The notes beneath the pieces are model-generated. The model was not told the DNA's origin and ran no database searches. It worked only from the letters and a program-made list of their open reading frames with translations. A program made the position numbers and the translations under genes. 64,000 nt of DNA. Source: Heloderma charlesbogerti. Its lineage: Eukaryota; Chordata; Lepidosauria; Squamata; Helodermatidae. The stretch covers positions 1,240,001 to 1,304,000 of the forward strand of contig JANEZZ010002661.1 of assembly GCA_026122225.1 (NCBI GenBank), in the 5' to 3' direction. Position 1 is the first letter of the stretch. The number at the start of each line of letters is the position of its first letter. Shown piece after piece: positions 43,223-52,640 of this stretch.

Positions 43223-45980
43223 ACGGACCAGCAGAAGCCGAATAAATCCTGCAAATGAGCAACCACCACAACAAAATAATGCATATTTTCTCTTAACACT
43301 TTAATGAACACATGTTGCTTGATTTCCATAGTTGTGTTAAGCATGCCTAAAAGTTCCTTCGTCTAAAAGTTTTTCTATTGGATTCTTACATTTTGAGATA
43401 ATGTTACAATTCAATGCTGTTGGAAGTATTCCATGGCCAACTTTCTTTCTTGCTAGAGTGCCTGGACCTTTAACAGCTGTATGGCAAATGGAAACCCAGC
43501 AAGCAAAGCATTCTCATCACTGTGCCTAGATGCTGGGGGAACAGTGGTACTGGCTTGATTTCTGCTTCTCACGCAGCTATTAAAGAAACAAGAGCCTACC
43601 AGGAAAAAGCAGCTGGCAACCATAAAAGCCCTTGGAGTGAGAGAGTGCTATGCTTTGAGAAACTAGGAATAATCCACTAAATGTCAGAAGCCGACAATTT
43701 CCTGTGGTGTGTACAGGACTCTCATTCTGCAACCTAAACTTGGCATCATATACCACAGTAAATGCACTTTACAATCCAAAAGGACCCGGAGAAGGAGGAA
43801 GCTCAGTCCACCACACACAGCCATTTGGTAATGGAAGGTAAGCAGCCATCAATTAATTAAAGGGTCTAACTGAAAGGTGACTCACCTTCCTGAGTGCTTA
43901 GAAGGCAGCTAATAAGCATCAGTGCGCTAATGGCAGGCAATCACTGGAAAAAGGGGCTGGCGCTCCAAAGCAATGTCTCAAAGTGCAGTTTGTAATTCAA
44001 TTCACCGCATTAAAGGGAGACAAAACAAGAGCAGGAAAAGCAAACATTGCGGTAGCTGCAGGCGTGCTTCGGAAGTGGCCAGAGAGGAAGCGAGCACATT
44101 TTAAGTCGTGCAATCATCATCCCTCCGCATCCCTGGTGATAACTGGCACTGCTCGCTCACAGGTCCATGTTGTCTCCTCGTGACTGCAGCATCTCACACA
44201 ATGCGTTTGTGAGACACATAAAGCCCAACGAGGGCTGTAAGGAGGGCCCCAGCAGATTGGACCAAGGATCCATGGAGTAAAGCGTCCAGTTTCAGGCAGT
44301 GGCCAGCCAGATGCTTGTGTGGGCAGCGCTTACTTGGGTCTGGCTGGTGAAGGGAAGAGCATAAATTAGACACTCAGAAATAGGTGGGATGAGAAATTGG
44401 CCACAACCTTATGGACGTACTTGAATAGGCTTGGTGGTGGCATAGGGTGTGTATCCTGCCATTGGCCAGCCCACCTGCTGACTGATTCTCCTTCCTGGCC
44501 TACGTGCCAGGAGTGCTGGTGGTGGATGGCAGGGTCAGGGCCCCACCGTAGTCAGCAAGTGCAACCCTGAAGCCGCCTGGGAGGCCTGCTTTTAGGGGCC
44601 TCAGGTTGAGCAAAGAGATCTCCCTCCGCTGGGTCCACCGTTTTGGCCCTACCTCCATCAAAGTGCTTGGCTCAGTAGTCACAGTTGTGCCACTGCTCCT
44701 CATGAGCCTTTTCTCCCTTCGCTGCTGGCCTGCACCCCCCGCCCCCCAAACCACAGCTCCCTGATAAGATGGGAACTCGGCTTCTGAGGAACCCACAAGC
44801 AGGGCAGGAAGAGGGAAACAGCCCACAATTTGCCAGGCAGCAACTGATATTCGGAGGTACACTGACTCTAAGAGCTCAGTCCTACAGGACTAATCCTCAT
44901 TAGACAGAGAGCTAAGTAAGCCTGCAGGGCAGGTGGAATGACCGAGGCACTTTCGCGCCCCCCCCCATTCCTCCTTAAATACATTTTATGTTAGATGAGG
45001 CTCTGAGCCTGTGTGAGTCTTGTACCTTGCTGTGGAAGGGAATGGAGGCCAAGGGGCTTGTGGAACCATGTCCTCTTGGCCCCCGCCCATTGTCCCACCC
45101 CCCAAATGCCCATTTCCTCCCCTGCTAAGGTTGCAACACTGACCTCAGAAGAAGGAGCCGTCATGGAGCTTTCCATACTGGCTGGAAGGGGGTGGGAGAT
45201 CCATGATGGGATCCCCTCCTCCTTCGAGGTCAGAGCTCTGTCTCTGGCCTCGGAGGAGGAGATCTGCAGCATGCTGTTTAGGGGTGTCTTAAACTTGGGC
45301 CTGGTGCACTCAGGACCCATATTAACCAGATTTGAGGATACCAATATGACTCAAGCCCACTCGTGTGAAAGAATGACAGTTTATTGATGGAAAACTGATG
45401 CAGAGAAAGCAAAAGCAAAGAGAGCTTACACATATCCTTAACTCTCAGTTCAGTTGCCCTGGTTCCCAGGGGAGTGACAGGTGTTATCCCTCAGGGCTGG
45501 TTATCTGAGCAGGTGGAGCACCTTCCCATTCTCAGGTGAGAACAGGTAGCAGGCCAAACTGCTCAGGATTTTATAGGGCCTGGTCTCATCATTTAGTTCA
45601 TACTGTCAGAAAACACACACACAAACACAAACCCCTGCTTCACCCAAAAGGAGAAGTGTGGGGGGGGGCTTTCTCTCTTGGCAGCGAAATAAGTTTCTCA
45701 CAGTACAGAAAGAAGCATCTCTTAGCAGTTAGAAGGTACACAGTGTGAAGAGTGACTATTGCACATTGTTTTAGCTTCTGTTAGTAGCAAAAAGCATGGT
45801 CTTCACTGTATGTGAATACAGCTATGCGAACCCACTCTAAAATCATGAAAATTGCCAACTGCTCAACCAAATTAGTGTACTAGTGCTGTTAAATACTGCA
45901 TTAAATACTGCATATCTCTGGGTAAATTCACACCTGACTGTCCACCATTCTTCTGAAATGAAATCCAATATAAGGAGCCA
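43223..45980. other. No recognisable gene; candidate conserved block
   Basis: 43840-44120 looks non-repetitive, with CATCAATTAATTAAAGG and GTAATTCAATTCACCGCATTAAAGG homeodomain-like sites. Frames of 117-124 codons around 44991-45387 overlap on both strands and are not supported. Confidence 0.4.
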
Positions 45981-45984
45981 TACG

Positions 45985-46163
45985 ATTGCTCTCTAAATGT
46001 GGAGGTTCCATTAGCTCTCCTGAGTAATAGCCACTGATAGACCTGTCCTCCTTCAATTTGTCCAACCCCATTTTAAAGCCATCTAAGACAGTAGCCACTG
46101 TGTGAAGGAGTACATTCTTTTGTTTGTCATGACTCTGTTTCTACATCATGCCTATTCTTATAA
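45985..46163 (-). pseudogene. CR1-like LINE 3' region, split by BovB
   Basis: Contains GACCTGTCCTCCTTCAATTTG, CCCCATTTTAAAGCCATC and GAAGGAGTACATTCTTTTGTTTGTC, and continues after BovB copy 2 as ATAAACCTCTATCATGTTCACCCCC (49391-49415). I recognise this order of blocks from CR1-type 3' regions in reptiles and birds. Strand and class are tentative. Confidence 0.45.
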
Positions 46164-49100
46164 CCCCTTCATGGATCACTGCCTTGTTGTGGCGAAGGGG
46201 CTTGCGTAACTCAGTGAAGCCATAAGCTATGCCGTGCAGGGCCACCCAAGACGGACAGGTCATGGCAGAGAGTTCTGACAAAATGTGGTCCACTGGAGAA
46301 GGAAATGGCAACCCACTCCAGTATTCTTGCCAAGAAAACCCCATGGAACGTATCACAAGGCTAAAAGATATGACGCCGGAAGATGAGCCCCTCAGGTCGG
46401 AAGGTGTCCAATATGCTACTGGGGAAGAGCAGTGGGTATTTCCAAGTAGCGCCAGAAAGAGTGAAGCGGCTGGGCCAAAGCCGAAAGGACACTCAGCTGT
46501 GGATGTGTCTGGTGGTGAAAAGAAAATCCGATGCTGTAAAGAACAATATTGTTTAGGAACCTGGAATGTCAGATCAATGAATCAAGGTAAGCTGGAGGTG
46601 GTCAAACATGAGATGGCAAGATTGAACATCGACATCTTGGGAATCAGCGAACTAAAATGGACAGGCATGGGCGAATTTAATTCAGGTGACCATCATATCT
46701 ACTATTGTGGGCAAGAATCCCTTAGAAGAAATGGAGTAGCACTCATAGTCAATAAAAGGGTGGGAAAAGCAGTACTGGGGTACAATCTTAAAAATGATAG
46801 AATGATCTCAGTACGAATACAAGGCAAACCATTCAACATCACAGTAATTCAAGTCTATGCCCCAACCACTGAGGCCGAAGAAGCTGAGGTTGATCGGTTC
46901 TATGAAGACCTACAACACCTTCTAGAACTAACACCAAAAAAAGATGTCCTCTTCATCATAGGGGATTGGAATGCTAAAGTAGGAAGTCAAGAAATCACCG
47001 GGATAACAGGCAGGCATGGCCTTGGTGTACAAAATGAAGCAGGACAAAAGCTAATAGAGTTTTGCCAAGAGAACATGCTGATCATAGCAAACACTCTTTT
47101 CCAACAGCACAAGAGGCGACTCTACACATGGACATCACCAGATGGTCAATATGGAAATCAGATTGATTATGTCCTTTGCAGTCAAAGATGGAGAAGCTCC
47201 ATACAGTCAGTAAAAACAAGACCTGGAGCTGACTGTGGCTCAGATCATGAGCTTCTTGTTGCAAAATTTCGGCTTAAATTGAAGAACGTTGGGAAAACCA
47301 CTAAACCATTCAGGTATGACCTAAATCATATCCCTGATGAATATACAGTGGAGGTGAGGAATAGATTTCAGGGATTAGACCTGATAGACAGAGTGCCTGA
47401 GGAACTATGGACAGAGGTCCGTAACATTGTTCAGGAGGCAGCAACTCAATCCATCCCAAAGAAAAAGAAATGCAAGAAAGCAAAGTGGCTGTCTGAGGAG
47501 GCTTTACAAGTAGCTGACGAAAGAAGGGAAGCGAAAAGCAAGGGAGAAAGGGGAAGATATACCCAACTGAATGCAGAGTTCCAGAGAATAGCAAGGAGAG
47601 ACAAGAAGGCCTTCTTAAATGAACAATGCAAAGAAATCGAGGAAAACAACAGAATGGGAAAGACTAGAGATCTCTTCAAGAAAATTGGAGATCTCAAGGG
47701 AACGTTTTGTGCAAAGACGGGCATGATAAAGGACAAAGAAGGCAGGGACCTAACAGAAGCAGATGAGATTAAGAAGAGGTGGCAAGAATACACAGAAGAA
47801 CTATACAGGAAAGATCTGAATGTCCCTGATAGCCATGATAGTGCGGTCACTGAACTTGAGCCGGACATCCTCGAGAGTGAAGTCAAGTGGGCCTTAGGAA
47901 GCATTAGTAACAACAAAGCTAGCGGAGATGACAGTATTCCAGCCGAGCTATTTAAAATCCTAAAAGATGATGCTGTTAAAGTGCTGCATTCAATATGCCA
48001 ACAAATCTGGAACACTCAACAGTGGCCACAAGACTGGAAAAGGTCAGTTTACATTCCAATTCCAAAGAAGGGCAACGCCAAAGAGTGTTCAAACTACCGC
48101 ACAATTGCGCTCATTTCACATGCCAGCAAGGTGATGCTCAAAATCCTACAAGCTAGGCTTCAGCAGTATGCGAACCGAGAACTACCGGAAGTACAAGCTG
48201 GGTTTCGAAGAGGCAGAGGAACTAGAGATCAAATCGCCAACATTCGCTGCATCATGGAGAAAGCAAGAGAATTCCAGAAAAACGTCTATTTCTGCTTCAT
48301 TGACTACGCTAAAGCCTTTGATTGTGTGGATCACAACAAACTGTGGCAAATTCTTAAAGTGATGGGAGTACCAGACCACCTTACCTGTCTCCTGAGAAAC
48401 CTGTACGAGGGTCAAGAAGCAACAGTAAGAACCACACATGGAACAACCGATTGGTTCAAAATTGGGAAAGGAGTACGACAAGGCTGCATATTGTCACCCT
48501 GCTTATTTAACTTATATGCAGAGTACATCATGAGAAATGCCGGGTTGGATGAATCAGAGGTCGGAATTAAGATTGCTGGGAGAATTATCAACAACCTCCG
48601 ATATGCAGACGATACCACCCTAATGGCAGAAAGCGAAGAGGATCTAAAGAGCCTCTTGTTGAGGGTGAAAGAGGAGAGTGCAAAAGCTGGTTTGAAACTC
48701 AACATTAAAAAAACGAAGATCATGGCATCTGGCCCCATCACTTCCTGGCATATAGAAGGGGAAGAAATGGAAGCAGTGACAGATTTTACTTTCTTGGGCT
48801 CCAAGATCACCGCAGACGGTGACTGTAGCCATGAAATTAAAAGACGCTTGCTCCTTGGGAGGAAAGCTATGGCCAACCTAGACAGCATAGTAAGAAGCAG
48901 AGACATCACCTTGCCGACAAAGGTCCGTCTAATCAAAGCTATGGTTTTCCCAGTAGTAATGTATGGCTGTGAGAGCTGGACTATAAGGAAGGCTGAGCGC
49001 CGAAGAATTGATGCTTTCGAACTGTGGTGCTGGAGAAGACTCTTACGAGTCCCCTGGACTGCAAGGAGGTCAAATCAATCAATCCTAAAGGAAATCAACC

Positions 49101-49384
49101 CTGAGTGCTCATTGGAAGGACAGATACTGAAGCTGAAGCTCCAATATTTTGGCCACCTAATGCGAAGAGAAAACTCCCTGGAAAAGACCCTGATGCTGGG
49201 AAAGACTGAAGGCAAAAGGACAAGGGGACGGCAGAGGATGAGATGGCTAGATAGCATCACGGATACAATGAATATGAACTTGAGCACGCTCCGGGAGAGA
49301 GCGCAGGACAGGAAGGCCTGGTGTGCTATGGTCCATGGGGTCACGAAGAGTCGGACACGACTGAACGACTGAACAACAACAACA
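46164..49384 (+). mobile_element. Full-length BovB (RTE) LINE, copy 2
   Basis: Flanked by a 10-bp target duplication, ATTCTTATAA (46154-46163 and 49385-49394). Seven bases (CCCCTTC, 46164-46170) precede the shared start ATGGATCACTGCC and may be non-templated or the true 5' end. The 3' end is an AACAACAACAAC tail directly after the stop. It is nearly identical to copy 1 over the whole 3.2 kb, so both moved recently or derive from one young source. Confidence 0.95.
46229..49372 (+). CDS. BovB ORF: AP endonuclease and reverse transcriptase
   Basis: An intact 1047-codon frame, co-linear with copy 1 and without gaps. Endonuclease motifs: ISELKW (Glu141), GDWNAKVG (Asp246), GSDHEL (Asp339, His340). 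Reverse transcriptase motifs: SNYRTIALIS, FIDYAKAFDCVDH, KGVRQGCILSPCLFNLY and YADD at 792-795. The C-terminus has WCWRRLLRVPWTARR, GVTKSRTRLND and a stop followed at once by the AAC tail. About 22 residues differ from copy 1 (98% identity by eye). This copy has Lys in FIDYAKAF and Gly in THGTTDW where copy 1 has Glu and HET, and FIDYAKAF is the form I know as usual for the family. It is the better candidate for an active source. Activity cannot be shown from sequence. Confidence 0.94.
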   Translation: MPCRATQDGQVMAESSDKMWSTGEGNGNPLQYSCQENPMERITRLKDMTPEDEPLRSEGVQYATGEEQWVFPSSARKSEAAGPKPKGHSAVDVSGGEKKIRCCKEQYCLGTWNVRSMNQGKLEVVKHEMARLNIDILGISELKWTGMGEFNSGDHHIYYCGQESLRRNGVALIVNKRVGKAVLGYNLKNDRMISVRIQGKPFNITVIQVYAPTTEAEEAEVDRFYEDLQHLLELTPKKDVLFIIGDWNAKVGSQEITGITGRHGLGVQNEAGQKLIEFCQENMLIIANTLFQQHKRRLYTWTSPDGQYGNQIDYVLCSQRWRSSIQSVKTRPGADCGSDHELLVAKFRLKLKNVGKTTKPFRYDLNHIPDEYTVEVRNRFQGLDLIDRVPEELWTEVRNIVQEAATQSIPKKKKCKKAKWLSEEALQVADERREAKSKGERGRYTQLNAEFQRIARRDKKAFLNEQCKEIEENNRMGKTRDLFKKIGDLKGTFCAKTGMIKDKEGRDLTEADEIKKRWQEYTEELYRKDLNVPDSHDSAVTELEPDILESEVKWALGSISNNKASGDDSIPAELFKILKDDAVKVLHSICQQIWNTQQWPQDWKRSVYIPIPKKGNAKECSNYRTIALISHASKVMLKILQARLQQYANRELPEVQAGFRRGRGTRDQIANIRCIMEKAREFQKNVYFCFIDYAKAFDCVDHNKLWQILKVMGVPDHLTCLLRNLYEGQEATVRTTHGTTDWFKIGKGVRQGCILSPCLFNLYAEYIMRNAGLDESEVGIKIAGRIINNLRYADDTTLMAESEEDLKSLLLRVKEESAKAGLKLNIKKTKIMASGPITSWHIEGEEMEAVTDFTFLGSKITADGDCSHEIKRRLLLGRKAMANLDSIVRSRDITLPTKVRLIKAMVFPVVMYGCESWTIRKAERRRIDAFELWCWRRLLRVPWTARRSNQSILKEINPECSLEGQILKLKLQYFGHLMRRENSLEKTLMLGKTEGKRTRGRQRMRWLDSITDTMNMNLSTLRERAQDRKAWCAMVHGVTKSRTRLND

Positions 49385-49426
49385 ATTCTTATAAACCTCT
49401 ATCATGTTCACCCCCAGTTACTGGAA

Positions 49427-49560
49427 CAAGATGGCACCCCTTCCATGTACAAAAGCCAGATGGACTGGCAGTTGAATCTTTCTTCTGCACTGGTGATGAG
49501 ACAGTATCCTCCACTGCACCTGAAGGCACCAGGCTAGTCTAGGGGACAAGCAACATGGTC
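49427..49560. mobile_element. MITE of the CAGGGCTGGCC family, left part
   Basis: AAGATGGCACCCC and GGCAGTTGAATCTT match 16091-16366. It is interrupted by the palindromic hAT at 49561 and resumes at 50341-50430 with TTGCCTCC, GTCTGCTGCCTC and the terminal GGCCCAGCCCTG. Its left terminus is missing. Confidence 0.65.
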
Positions 49561-50340
49561 TAGGGATTTCAGAGAATTCCGCGACGGATCTCCGTGAGGC
49601 CCAATGCCAGTGCATTCGGCCCCCCAAAATCCATCGTGGAATAGCCTGCCACCCCACCGCCCACCGCGGATCCCCCCCCGGGACAAGACTTACCTGGGGC
49701 GGATGTTTTGGATGGCAGTGGCTCCAGCAGCGGCAGCAGCGACTGGTCTTCCAACCGGCTGCCGCCGCCATTTGCAGTCTGTGTTTTTTTCTCCCCCCCC
49801 CCCCAGACGTGCTAGGCTATGTAAAGACTTATGTAGCCTATCACATCTGGGTAAAAAAAAAAAAACCCAAACAAATGTGTACACAAATGGCGGTGGCTAC
49901 GGCCGCCGCCATTTGCATTCCTTATTTTTCGCCATCTTAGTCTACGTAAATATTTACGTAGACTAAGACTAAGACAAGAAAGGGGAACGCAAATAGCACC
50001 CAGTACGCTATTTGCGGTCCCCTTTCTTTTCTTCGTCTTAGTCTATGTAAATATTTACGTAGACTAAAATGGCGAAAAATAAGGAACGCAAATGGCGGCG
50101 GCCATAGCCGCCGCCATTTGCATATGCATTTTTGTTTTGTTTTATTTTGGTTTTTTTTACCCAGAGCCCTCCGTGGCCGGAAATCTGGCTGCGGATGGCC
50201 CTGGCCTCGGCCTGGCCGGCTGCTCCGTGGAGCCGCTGTGGAGCACAGCCGGCCGTTGAGGATTCCAGGGGGGAGGGACGGAACGCCTCCCCCCCCATGA
50301 ACAGAATCCGCGAAAAGGTAAGTGACTTTCGTACATCCCT
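49561..50340. mobile_element. Palindrome-within-palindrome hAT element, copy 2
   Basis: About 780 bp from TAGGGATTTCAGAG to CTTTCGTACATCCCT. ACATGGTC stands at 49553-49560 and 50341-50348, an exact 8-bp duplication. It contains TTAGTCTACGTAAATATTTA and its complement twice (about 49935-49968 and 50037-50068), an imperfect GCTATGTAAAGACTTATGTAGCC, inverted GGCGGCGGCCATAGCCGCC blocks and a subterminal AGGTAAGTGACTTTCG identical to copy 1. It has fewer inner palindromes than copies 1 and 3. No coding capacity. Confidence 0.85.
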
Positions 50341-50434
50341 ACATGGTCCACAGCTCTCTCCTTCAACACCTTGTTGTTGCCTCCCAGCGTCTGCTGCCTC
50401 AGATAACTGCTCTTACCATTCTAGGCCCAGCCCT

Positions 50435-51033
50435 GAATCCATCTTCTCCTGGAATGGTTAAGTTTACTCACAGAATGCCAACAGCCAGATTCCTGCACAA
50501 AGAGCTTCTTAAGCAATGGGACACAGCTGCAATGTTATGTATAGCATGTAACTGGAAGTCCCCAAAGCAACCAAATAAAGAGCAGTGGATAGATAAAATC
50601 TGGGAGACTATTAGTATGTATAAACTTATTCAGCAAGTGCAGTGAGCTAGGAATCCTAACACAAAGAATAATATTATGGCATTGTGGTTTCCATTCATTT
50701 CCTATGTTGAGGCACTTCAAACTTTTGATAAAGTTCCAACAATGTACAGTTGCCTGTATTTTTTCTGATTAATATGCACAAACACACCAAATGACATACA
50801 CTTATGCACACTCCTTTTATATGTTGTAGAACTTGTATTTTTACTTTCATTAGATATTGAGCTCCTACTTAGGTCATTTTATTGTAGATGTTCCATAAGC
50901 ATATCTGTTATAGACTAAGATTTATCATTAGTGAATTCCTTTGTTTCTTTAGTGATTTTGATTTATTATTATGTACGCTCTTCTTTTTGTTGCCCTTATT
51001 TTGAAACAAAATAAAGTTTTATGAGGAAAAAGA
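50435..51033 (+). pseudogene. LINE-1 3' end
   Basis: The last codons of ORF2 (NWKSPKQPNKEQWIDKIWET, 50550-50612) run to a stop at 50643, then a 3' untranslated region of about 390 bp ending AAATAAAGTTTTATGAGGAAAAA. This region is the plus-strand counterpart of 22605-23211. 5'-truncated, as most L1 copies are. Confidence 0.8.
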
Positions 51034-51114
51034 ACACCAACAGTTCCACATCTCTTATGCCATCTAGTTTTCCCCTCAGTAATGACAGGATGTAAACTTA
51101 GAAGTAGGGTGGCC

Positions 51115-51281
51115 AGATGCAAACAAAGACAGGACTCTTGCATCATTAACAGTTGTGTAGAAGAAGGAATTTATCAGCAGGTGTAGCTTACATGACTTGC
51201 TATGCCTGCTGATAAATCCCCACTTTTAAACACCCACTGAAGGTGCAGGAGCTCTGTCATCTTTTGCATCCAGCCACCCTA
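51115..51281. mobile_element. Small hAT-like MITE
   Basis: Inverted ends TAGGGTGGCCAGATGCAAA and TTTGCATCCAGCCACCCTA, an almost perfect 19-bp pair. The interior holds TTTATCAGCAGG and its complement as a hairpin. The flanks CTTAGAAG and GCTAGATG match at only 5 of 8. Confidence 0.65.
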
Positions 51282-51339
51282 GCTAGATGCCTATAAGTCT
51301 CACCTGGCATGGTAATTTTCATGTGCTTGGGGTAAGCAG

Positions 51340-51463
51340 TCTGGTACCCTCCAGACAATTTGGACTGCAACTCCCATCAGCTTTAATCAGCGTGGCCAAT
51401 GGTGAGGAACTGGAGGAGCTGTAGTCCAAACCATCTGAAGGGTTCCAGGTTGCCTGCCCCTCA
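51340..51463. mobile_element. hAT-type palindromic MITE
   Basis: CAGTCTGGTACCCTCCAGAC on the left and GAAGGGTTCCAGGTTGCCTGCCCCT on the right around a GCGTGGCCAATGG centre. Target duplication not resolved. Confidence 0.65.
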
Positions 51464-51731
51464 GCAAACAGGGTCCTGGATATGTCAGACTGGAATTCAT
51501 ACCTCAACTTATGAGGGAGTCTTGAGCAAACCTGTGTCTCCCAGCCTCAATTCTTCATCTTGAGAACTGGGACAACAACTGCCTTCAAGGGGTCACTGCA
51601 ATTCTGAATGAATCAAAACGTGTAAAGGACTTTGCACACTGAAAGTGATCAATAAATGCAGTAACCACAATAGCAAACAAACATCTTCACTGAAGTCATA
51701 AAGAGCAAGTCTTTGGTAGAGTTAGGATGGG

Positions 51732-51892
51732 AAATGCCCTCACCCCAGCGCCAGCTTGTCTGGCCGAAAGGGGGGGGCATTGCGGGCGGGTGGGGTGACA
51801 AGACGTAGGGGCCTCTGATTGGTGCACCACCATGCAAGGAGGGGCAGGCTGAGTTGCCTTCCCAATCTCAGCTCTCTGGCTCGACGCAGCTT
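51732..51892 (+). repeat. Split direct repeat block A1
   Basis: Starts ATGCCCTCACCCCAGCGCCA and ends in CTGGCTCGACGCAGCT; matches 57559-57744 except that A2 has about 25 extra bases. After this point the two copies diverge. Confidence 0.85.
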
Positions 51893-52640
51893 GAGAGAAC
51901 TAGAAACAACGAAGGACACCTCCTGCTGGAAACCGCTGCCGCCGTCGTTGTCGTCGTCGTTCCAGCCACTTGAACTTCTCCTTCTCCTCGGTTCCTCCTT
52001 CTTGGTCCTGAGGGCTCAGCGCGCCTGCTGCGGCTCTGGCTTTGCCGGCAGCCGCGGCGGAGGCGCATGTGCTCGGACGCCGCCGCCTTCATAGCCGGCG
52101 CTTGGTCGCGCCGGCAGGAGTGCAGGCGGCTGCACCAGCGGCGCTCACCTGAGGGAGGCGCTGGTTGCCCTCTCCTTGTGCGCGCCCCCGCCCAGCCGAG
52201 GCTCCTCCGAGCGCCCGCCCCCCTTCATTGTCCCCCGCTCGGGCGGTTGCCGCATGCCTGTGCCGCCGCGGCTCCGGTGTTGCCGGCGCTCGCGGCGGGG
52301 GCGCATTTGTGTGTACTGCCCCCGCGGCCAGCGCTTTCGACCCGACGGGAGTGCCGTTGGCTGGGATGGCGCGGGCCCAGGCTCGCCGCCTCCAGTACGC
52401 TCCCCTGCTGTGGCACCCACGCTCCCGGTGGCCGGGCGCCCCCCCCACTCGCCGGCTCTGGCGGATTGCCGCACCTCTACACCGCCGTGGCCCCGGTGTT
52501 GCCGGGGCTCACAGCGGAGGGCGCGTGTGCGCGAGCGCCGTCCCCTCTGCCGGCGCTTTTCGCCCGATGGCGAGGCCTGCGACTGTGACATTGCGGGCCC
52601 GGGTGTGCCGCCTCCATCTCCATCTCGCCTTCGATGGTCT
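51893..52640 (+). repeat. GC-rich CpG island with threefold repeat
   Basis: Very GC- and CpG-rich. A block like CGGCTC(C/T)GG(T/C)(G/T)TTGCCGG followed by GGAGGCGC(A/G) recurs at about 52024, 52261 and 52481, giving imperfect units of about 220-237 bp. Open frames of 170-250 codons exist in several overlapping frames on both strands, which is expected in GC-rich DNA and gives no protein I recognise. It may be the 5' untranslated or promoter region of the element, or a degenerate gag start. Confidence 0.6.
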
